Shown one piece after another: positions 58,690 through 64,000 of a DNA stretch of 64,000 bases. The notes under the pieces were generated by a model, which searched no databases, was not told the DNA's origin, and worked only from the letters and a program-made list of their open reading frames with translations. The DNA is from Thermogemmata fonticola. Its GTDB lineage: Bacteria > Planctomycetota > Planctomycetia > Gemmatales > Gemmataceae. The position numbers and the translations under genes were made by a program. The stretch's first letter is position 1; each line of letters starts with the position of its first letter. Location: contig NZ_JACEFB010000001.1 of the NCBI RefSeq assembly GCF_013694095.1, positions 496,001 through 560,000 on the forward strand, read 5' to 3'.

Positions 58690-60030
58690 TTAGAGGGTCC
58701 ACCCTTTGCGGTACTCGCGGCGGAGGAAGCGATCTGCTTCGGGGCAATGCAGGGCTTTCAAGGCCGCACTATCCCAAAGGATTTTGCGGCCGGTGCGCAA
58801 GGCCACGTTCCCCAACAACACGATCTCGGTGAGCGGTCCAGCGTAACCGAAGTGACTTCCAGCAGGTTTTCCCCCTTTGCAGGCCTCGATCCACTCTCGG
58901 TAATGGCCCGGTGAACGCGGCAGAAACGGTGCCGGAGCCTGGAATCCGGCGAATTGAGCTTGGGGTAGCAACTGGAGGGGGCCGCCGCCGTGGGGGAGGA
59001 GCAGTTTGCCTTTATCGCCGATCAGCAGGGAGCCATTTCCTGGAATCTTGACACCCTCGAAAAGGTCTTTCGGGGGGAGCTTGCCGCCATCGTACCACGT
59101 CAGTTGGACAGGGGGAAGTTGGTCTTGAGGCGAGGGCCGACCTTGGAGGCGGCGCGCGGGAAATGTCCAACGAATCACCGACCACTTCGGAGCGGTTTCG
59201 GGGTGCAGTCCTGAAGACTCGGCTTCCACCTCCGTAGGGGCGGAGAGATGGAGCGCCCAGACGATCGGGTCCAGGATATGGCAGCCCATATCTCCCAAGG
59301 CGCCCGTGCCGAAGTCCCACCAGCCGCGCCAGCGGAAGGGGTGGTAGGCGGGGTGGTACGGCCGCTCCGGGGCTGGACCTAACCACAGGTCCCAATGAAC
59401 ATGTCGGGGGACAGGGGGCGTTTCGGCGGGGCGGTCAATGCCCTGCGGCCAGATCGGTCGGTTGGTCCAAGCATGCACCTGGCGCACGGGGCCGATTACC
59501 CCCGCTTGTACCCATTCCACCGCCCGGCGGTAGGTTTCGCTGGAGTGGTGCTGATTGCCCATCTGGGTGGCACAGCGGCTTTGGGCAGCCAGTTCCGTCA
59601 AGACACGGGCTTCGTAAACCGAATGCGTGAGGGGCTTCTCGACGTAAACGTGTTTGCCCTGGCGCAATGCCAAGGCCGCGGCCGGCGCATGGGTATGGTC
59701 CGGCGTACTGATCACCACCGCCTCCACCTCCTTGCGTTCGAGCAGCTTGCGAAAGTCGTGTTCGATGGCCGCCTTGGGGAATTTCGCTGCCGCCTTTGCC
59801 AATGCCTCCTCGTCCACATCGCACAGGGCCACGATATTCACCCCGTCGACCGCTGCGACACCTGCGAGATTCACCGCTCCTCGCCCGCCGACACCGATGA
59901 CGCCGACGTTCACCCGGTCCACAGCGGCTCCAGGTCGGGCTGTCTGAGGGGAAGCACCGAGACCTACACTTGCTCCTGCTACTCCTACAGCGCGCAAAAA
60001 CTGCCGACGGTGTAGCGCTGGGCTGGGCAT
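58690..60030 (-). CDS. Tat-exported Gfo/Idh/MocA-family oxidoreductase A
   Basis: 446 residues. A twin-arginine signal (HRRQFLRAVGVAGASVG) precedes the Rossmann start VGVIGVGGRGAVNLAG. The catalytic EKP motif is VYVEKPLTHSVYEAR, and DMGCHILDPIVWALHL holds the conserved His region. This is the planctomycete exported type that carries its nucleotide cofactor through the Tat pathway. ATG 60030 follows AGGAG; ATG 60072 is in frame. It is the second gene after the next entry, with 48 bases between them. A sugar oxidation or glycosidase-like role is plausible (inference). Confidence 0.9.
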   Translation of the reverse strand: MPSPALHRRQFLRAVGVAGASVGLGASPQTARPGAAVDRVNVGVIGVGGRGAVNLAGVAAVDGVNIVALCDVDEEALAKAAAKFPKAAIEHDFRKLLERKEVEAVVISTPDHTHAPAAALALRQGKHVYVEKPLTHSVYEARVLTELAAQSRCATQMGNQHHSSETYRRAVEWVQAGVIGPVRQVHAWTNRPIWPQGIDRPAETPPVPRHVHWDLWLGPAPERPYHPAYHPFRWRGWWDFGTGALGDMGCHILDPIVWALHLSAPTEVEAESSGLHPETAPKWSVIRWTFPARRLQGRPSPQDQLPPVQLTWYDGGKLPPKDLFEGVKIPGNGSLLIGDKGKLLLPHGGGPLQLLPQAQFAGFQAPAPFLPRSPGHYREWIEACKGGKPAGSHFGYAGPLTEIVLLGNVALRTGRKILWDSAALKALHCPEADRFLRREYRKGWTL

Positions 60031-60078
60031 GGTTTCGACTCCTGTTTTTCCGGGCGGGTTGAGCCGGCGCATCGATCC

Positions 60079-61440
60079 TCACACCTCCCAACCTTTGCGG
60101 TAGTCCCGCTTGACCCAACGGTTGGCGGCAGGGGCATTGACAAACTCCAGCCGCTCGACATCCCACTCCAGGGAAGTACCGGGTCCCACGTGGCTAGCGA
60201 CCACCCCCGTGAGGATAAATTCGGTAAAGGGACCGGCGTAGTCGAAGTTGGAGCTAGCTGCCTCGCCGCCGCGACAGGCTGCCAGAAAGTCGCCCATCAT
60301 CCCGTGCTTGGAGCGCGGGAGTTGCCGCGGGGGTTTCGGCGTCGCTTCGTGTTTCTCTTTGGGCAAGATGCGGGGATTTTCGCCATACACTCCCGTAACC
60401 ATGTACCCTTTGGTTCCAACGTAGAGTGTGCCTCCATTGGGCGCTTTCTCTCCCAATTTCTCGAAGAGTTCTTTGACGGCTGCAGGCCAAGCGAAGTCAT
60501 AGGAGTTAACGGTTACCGCGGGCATGTCTCCGCGGGGAGGAAATTGCCAGCGAATGTGATTATTTTGGGGGAACATCTCCGCACTTCCCGGCGTCTGGGA
60601 GACACATTCGATGGTGAACTTTTTGGCCTGGCTCAGACGCAAGGCCCAGAAGACGCCGTCCAAAACGTGACAGCCCATGTCGCCCAGGGTACCTGTGCCG
60701 AACTCCCGCCACGAACGCCAGCGGAAGGGATGCAAACCCGGATGGTAATCGCGGGCCCGCGCCGGTCCAAGCCATTCCTCCCAATGCAACCCTGCCGGCA
60801 CGGGCTGACTGGCGGGCCGGCCGCCTTGACCGCCAAAGTTGCGGCTCATCAGGCTGTGCGTTTCCACGACCGTTCCGATGGCCCCCGCCCAAATATACTC
60901 GCACAAAAGCCGGTATCCCTCCGCACTGTGTCCCTGGTTGCCCATCTGTGTGGCCACCTTGGAGCGGCGGGCTTCTGCGGTCAACTTCCGTGCTTCGTAC
61001 AGACACCAGGTCAACGGCTTCTCGCAAAACACCGACTTCCCCAACTGAATGGCCCGGATCGCCGCCGGCGCGTGATGATGATCGGGCGTGGCGATCAGCA
61101 CAGCGTCGAGTTCCTTGTGACATTCGTCGTACATCCGCCGGTAATCGTGATACACTTTGACTTTCGCCAACCCCTTGTCTGTCTTGGCCTCCACTTTTTT
61201 CATGGCGTCGGCGATACGTCCCTCATCGACATCCACCATGGCCACCAGCCGCTCCTGGAGCGCCACCAGCGGGTTCCCCGACCCGCGTCCGCCGCAACCG
61301 ATCACCGCAATCCCCAATTTGTCTCCCACCCCCGGCGCTTTGGCGGCCACGACCCTCCTTTCGCCAAGCCCCATAGCTACAACCGCGGAAGCACCCAATT
61401 GGCAGAACTCACGGCGGCTGACGGTTCCTTGAGATTTCAT
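60079..61440 (-). CDS. Tat-exported Gfo/Idh/MocA-family oxidoreductase B
   Basis: 453 residues. The Tat signal is SRREFCQLGASAVVAMGLG. The Rossmann motif is IAVIGCGGRGSGNPL, the catalytic motif VFCEKPLTWCLYEARK and the His region GDMGCHVLDGVFWALRL. It is related to the following gene (shared HWEEWLGPA and RKGWEV-type ends) and heads the operon; it is divergent from the LysR-type gene. ATG 61440 lies eight bases after GGAG; ATG 61446 is an alternative. A possible minus-strand -10 box TAAGAT (61600-61595) with a weak -35 precedes it. Confidence 0.9.
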   Translation of the reverse strand: MKSQGTVSRREFCQLGASAVVAMGLGERRVVAAKAPGVGDKLGIAVIGCGGRGSGNPLVALQERLVAMVDVDEGRIADAMKKVEAKTDKGLAKVKVYHDYRRMYDECHKELDAVLIATPDHHHAPAAIRAIQLGKSVFCEKPLTWCLYEARKLTAEARRSKVATQMGNQGHSAEGYRLLCEYIWAGAIGTVVETHSLMSRNFGGQGGRPASQPVPAGLHWEEWLGPARARDYHPGLHPFRWRSWREFGTGTLGDMGCHVLDGVFWALRLSQAKKFTIECVSQTPGSAEMFPQNNHIRWQFPPRGDMPAVTVNSYDFAWPAAVKELFEKLGEKAPNGGTLYVGTKGYMVTGVYGENPRILPKEKHEATPKPPRQLPRSKHGMMGDFLAACRGGEAASSNFDYAGPFTEFILTGVVASHVGPGTSLEWDVERLEFVNAPAANRWVKRDYRKGWEV

Positions 61441-61602
61441 GGGCATTTCTCCGAAAATCGTCCGTTGAACCCACTCGGCAAGCTCAGAACCCCCTTTGTT
61501 CCTCCCACGCGGCTGGGCCGACTGTCGGACTGTCCCGGTCCCCAACGCTCCCCCTTGCCAAGCCCGCTTACGACACTCGCCTCGACGATGCTGTATCTTA
61601 CT

Positions 61603-61631
61603 CTGTCATCCGGGACGTGGAGCGGTAGAAT
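61603..61631 (+). promoter_or_regulatory. Promoter of the LysR-type gene
   Basis: CTGTCA (61603-61608) and TAGAAT (61626-61631) are 17 bases apart, matching four and five of six consensus bases. Transcription would start near 61638. The palindrome at 61654-61674 would then lie inside the transcribed leader, a layout that suits self-repression. Predicted by eye. Confidence 0.45.
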
Positions 61632-61653
61632 ATCATTCGATTTTTCATGGTAG

Positions 61654-61674
61654 CCTCTAGAAAAAGACTAGAGG
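61654..61674. promoter_or_regulatory. Palindromic operator, site 2
   Basis: CCTCTAG-AAAAAGA-CTAGAGG, perfect over seven bases per arm. It overlaps the ribosome-binding AGAGG of the LysR-type gene and lies upstream of the divergent exported-oxidoreductase operon. Same core (CTCTAG-N7-CTAGAG, AT-rich spacer) as 58508-58526; these are the only two copies I found in the window. Confidence 0.75.
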
Positions 61675-61680
61675 ATAACG

Positions 61681-62622
61681 ATGATGGGTAGTCGGCGATT
61701 GCGACAGGTGTACAAGGAGGTGCGCTTTCAACAATTGCGGAGTTTTTGTGCCACGGCGCGGTTAGGCAGTCTTTCCGCGGCGGCTCAAGCGTTGGGTGTG
61801 GCCCAACCCACGGTTTGGGCGCAGGTCCACGCTTTGGAGCGGGAATTGGGCACGGCCCTGGTGGAACCACACGGGCGTGGCTGCCGCCTCACGGAAGCCG
61901 GCCGACTGCTGGCGGAACTGGCCCTACCGTTGGTGACCTCCCTCGATTCCCTTCCCCGCATCTTCTCGGAACGAATCGGCCAAACAGTCGCCCGGCTGAC
62001 AGTGGCCGCCTCGCAGCGCATCCTGGTCGAGGACCTCCCCGAAGTCATTGCGGACTTCGAGCGGCGCTATCCCCAGGTCCGCTTGTCCTTGGTGGAATGT
62101 CTCAGTGGCCAGGTGGCCGAGGCCGTGGACCGCGGCGAGGCTGACTTAGGTCTGAGCACCGAAAGTGCTACCGAGCCATTGCGCTCCCGCCTCGTTTTCA
62201 CCCCGGCTTACTCCCTGGATATGCTCCTGGTCACCCCCTTGGACCACCCCTTGGCCCGCCGCTCTCGCATTACCTTGCGGGACTTGCGCGGCTATCCATT
62301 GGTGAACGCGGCTTCCGGCTTTCCCCGGCCAGATATGGCTGCCACGTTGGAACGAGCGGGAGTGCTCTTTGCCGCCCCCCAACGCATCCAAGCTGTCAAT
62401 ACCCCTGTCATACGCCGCTATGTGGAGATGGGCTTTGGCATCGGTATCGTCGTCGGTCGGCCGGGACGGAAGAAATCCCCCACACTCCATGAACGTTCCC
62501 TGAATCGCTATTTCGGCCCAGCCACTGTCCATCTGATCTGGCGCAAAGGCGGCGACCTGCTGCCTCACGTACGCACCTTTGCCCACACGGTACAGACCGT
62601 TTTGAATTCCCCGCCGGCTTGA
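61681..62622 (+). CDS. LysR-family transcriptional regulator
   Basis: 313 residues. The winged helix-turn-helix fills about residues 13-72: QLRSFCATARLGSLSAAAQALGVAQPTVWAQVHALERELG, cited as the conserved block, and LTEAGRLLAEL. The substrate-binding domain has RLTVAASQRILVEDLPEV, LGLSTESA and RYVEMGFGIGIVVGR. It would sense a small metabolite, perhaps a sugar released by the neighbouring enzymes (inference). ATG 61681 follows AGAGG; ATG 61684 is also possible. The palindrome in its leader and its twin at 58508 mark the likely regulon. Confidence 0.93.
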   Translation: MMGSRRLRQVYKEVRFQQLRSFCATARLGSLSAAAQALGVAQPTVWAQVHALERELGTALVEPHGRGCRLTEAGRLLAELALPLVTSLDSLPRIFSERIGQTVARLTVAASQRILVEDLPEVIADFERRYPQVRLSLVECLSGQVAEAVDRGEADLGLSTESATEPLRSRLVFTPAYSLDMLLVTPLDHPLARRSRITLRDLRGYPLVNAASGFPRPDMAATLERAGVLFAAPQRIQAVNTPVIRRYVEMGFGIGIVVGRPGRKKSPTLHERSLNRYFGPATVHLIWRKGGDLLPHVRTFAHTVQTVLNSPPA

Positions 62623-62711
62623 TCCTCCTCAGGGGACGTCGTAGCTAGGAATGAGGCCTGAAAGACGCATCGCTCAAGGGAGTATGCCCTCGCCCGGCGT
62701 GATCCGCGCCG

Positions 62712-62739
62712 TTGACATCCCTCCGAGTCCGGGTAAACT
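62712..62739 (+). promoter_or_regulatory. Promoter of the right-edge sulfatase gene
   Basis: A perfect TTGACA (62712-62717) and TAAACT (62734-62739) are 16 bases apart. Transcription would begin near 62746, about 50 bases before the start codon. No CTCTAG palindrome is present, so this gene may not belong to the same regulon. Confidence 0.5.
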
Positions 62740-62797
62740 GAGGCGCGCCCAGCGCCCTAAGCTGTTGTTTCGCTTTCCACCTCCGGGGGAATGAGTC

Positions 62798-64000
62798 ATG
62801 AACTACCGCCAGGTTGTCGGTGCGGGACTTTTACTTCTGACCGTGATGGGAACAGGCTCGCTCCGAGCTGCTGAAGCGGACCCGCCAACCCCTCAGGCTT
62901 CCTCCCAACCTCAGGCTTCCCTCGTTGAGCGGCCCAACATCCTCTTCATCTTCAGTGATGACCATGCGTATCAGGCGATCAGTTGCTACGGCGATCCTCG
63001 ACGGCTCATCGACACGCCGAACATCGACCGCTTGGCCCGCGAAGGGGTCCGTTTCGACCGCTGCTTAGTGCCCAATTCCATTTGCGGTCCGAGCCGGGCG
63101 ACGGTGCTGACGGGCAAATACTCCCATCTCCATGGCTTTTACAACAACACCAACAGCCGCTTCGATGGCAGCCAAGTGACTTTCCCCAAGCTGTTGCAAA
63201 AGGCCGGCTATCAGACCGCCCTCATCGGCAAGTGGCACTTGGTCAGCGACCCGACGGGTTTCGACCACTGGCACATTCTGCCCGGCCAGGGGTTGTATTA
63301 CAATCCGCCGATGATCCGCAACGGTCAGCGCGTGCAGCAGAGCGGCTACGTCACAGATGTGATCACCGACTTGAGCCTCGAATGGCTAGAAAAGCGGGAC
63401 AAATCCCGGCCCTTTCTGCTGATGGTCCATCACAAGGCGCCGCACCGGGAGTGGTCGCCGGCTTTACGCCACTTGGGGCACGACCAGGACCGGCAGTATC
63501 CCGAACCGCCGACGCTCTTTGACGATTATTCCGGCCACGGCCAAGCGATCCGAGACCAGGACATGACTTTAGCACGCACTTTCACCGATTTGGACGCCAA
63601 GCTCAAGCCCCCGCCGAACCTGACGCCGGAGCAGCGCCGTCTCTGGGATGCCTACTACGAACCGCGGAACAAAGCCTTTCTGGAAAAAAAGCTAACCGGA
63701 AAGGAGTTAATCCGTTGGCGATACAACCGTTACATGCATGATTATTTGGGTTGTGTGAAAGGTGTGGATGAATCTGTGGGACGTTTGTTGAAATATCTCG
63801 ATGACCATAATCTGGCACAAAAGACGATCGTCGTTTACTCCTCGGATCAGGGATTCTACCTGGGGGAGCATGGCTGGTTCGACAAGCGCTTCATTTTGGA
63901 AGAATCGCTGCGGACGCCGCTATTGATCCGCTGGCCCGGTGTGGCCAAAGCGGGGCATGCGGACAAGCACCTGACCAGCCTGCTAGACCTGGCCCCGACC
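62798..64000 (+). CDS. Exported formylglycine sulfatase, partial (runs off right edge)
   Basis: First 401 residues. A signal peptide ([20 protein letters not shown]) is followed by [22 protein letters not shown] with the metal-binding Asp pair, CGPSR (Cys96 to Arg100) as formylglycine motif, [10 protein letters not shown] and [24 protein letters not shown] carries the later metal/active-site residues, and [11 protein letters not shown] the conserved His region. It resembles the iduronate/choline-type sulfatases of planctomycetes. ATG 62798 follows GGGGGA; the ATG at 62791 is in another frame. Confidence 0.92.
   Translation, partial: MNYRQVVGAGLLLLTVMGTGSLRAAEADPPTPQASSQPQASLVERPNILFIFSDDHAYQAISCYGDPRRLIDTPNIDRLAREGVRFDRCLVPNSICGPSRATVLTGKYSHLHGFYNNTNSRFDGSQVTFPKLLQKAGYQTALIGKWHLVSDPTGFDHWHILPGQGLYYNPPMIRNGQRVQQSGYVTDVITDLSLEWLEKRDKSRPFLLMVHHKAPHREWSPALRHLGHDQDRQYPEPPTLFDDYSGHGQAIRDQDMTLARTFTDLDAKLKPPPNLTPEQRRLWDAYYEPRNKAFLEKKLTGKELIRWRYNRYMHDYLGCVKGVDESVGRLLKYLDDHNLAQKTIVVYSSDQGFYLGEHGWFDKRFILEESLRTPLLIRWPGVAKAGHADKHLTSLLDLAPT

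Noticed and set aside
60190-61653. 487-codon plus-strand frame
   Set aside because: Antisense to the Tat-exported oxidoreductase B, whose motifs are clear; GC-rich codon bias opens the opposite frame.

Overview
The window looks like a chromosomal segment of a planctomycete, most likely of the Gemmata lineage (Gemmataceae; inferred from gene content, no database search was possible). The signs are a cytochrome-type DUF1549/DUF1553 protein paired with a DUF1501 protein, Gemmata-style Ser/Thr kinases, several formylglycine sulfatases, Tat-exported Gfo/Idh/MocA oxidoreductases and a 23S-5S rRNA operon without a 16S gene beside it. Base composition is GC-rich throughout. I saw no mobile elements, CRISPR arrays or tRNA genes.

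Positions 1-34475 are mostly core metabolism and housekeeping. They hold a partial FAD oxidoreductase; a polysaccharide deacetylase followed by glmS; the cytochrome/DUF1501 pair; a lipB-like gene, lipA and a lysine-free lipoyl-like protein; rpsP-trmD-rplS-yraN; tyrS; a secreted M20 amidohydrolase facing a tiny unknown gene; a diadenylate cyclase; a CBS/gamma-lyase transsulfuration pair that converges on a molybdopterin oxidoreductase; two adjacent transmembrane Ser/Thr kinases; argC divergent from an amidase; an RluA-type pseudouridine synthase; two overlapping genes that together equal eukaryotic D-glutamate cyclase; and a Dph6-like ATP pyrophosphatase.

Positions 34648-38027 hold a 23S-5S rRNA operon on the minus strand, with its own promoter, complementary processing stems and a terminator. 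An NtrB/NtrC-like two-component pair follows (38345-41254).

Positions 41545-64000 look like a glycan-utilisation region. About 20 kb read on the minus strand. A four-gene module of exported proteins (thioredoxin-like protein, NHL-like propeller, second propeller-like repeat protein, sulfatase) occurs twice in tandem (58367-52556 and 52453-47152), and a frameshifted remnant of one gene of a further copy follows (47135-46780). Downstream are a heparinase II/III-type lyase, an ACT-domain protein and two cytoplasmic Gfo/Idh/MocA oxidoreductases. Upstream are two Tat-exported Gfo/Idh/MocA proteins, a divergent LysR regulator and another sulfatase that runs off the right edge.

Two observations tie the last region together. 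First, the palindrome CTCTAG-N7-CTAGAG occurs exactly twice, once between the LysR gene and the exported oxidoreductase operon and once about 66 bases before the predicted transcription start of the first module, as expected for a LysR-controlled regulon. Second, the first gene of the first module is full length apart from one in-frame TGA directly after the cysteine that its paralogue conserves, so it is either a fresh nonsense mutation or, less likely, a selenocysteine codon.
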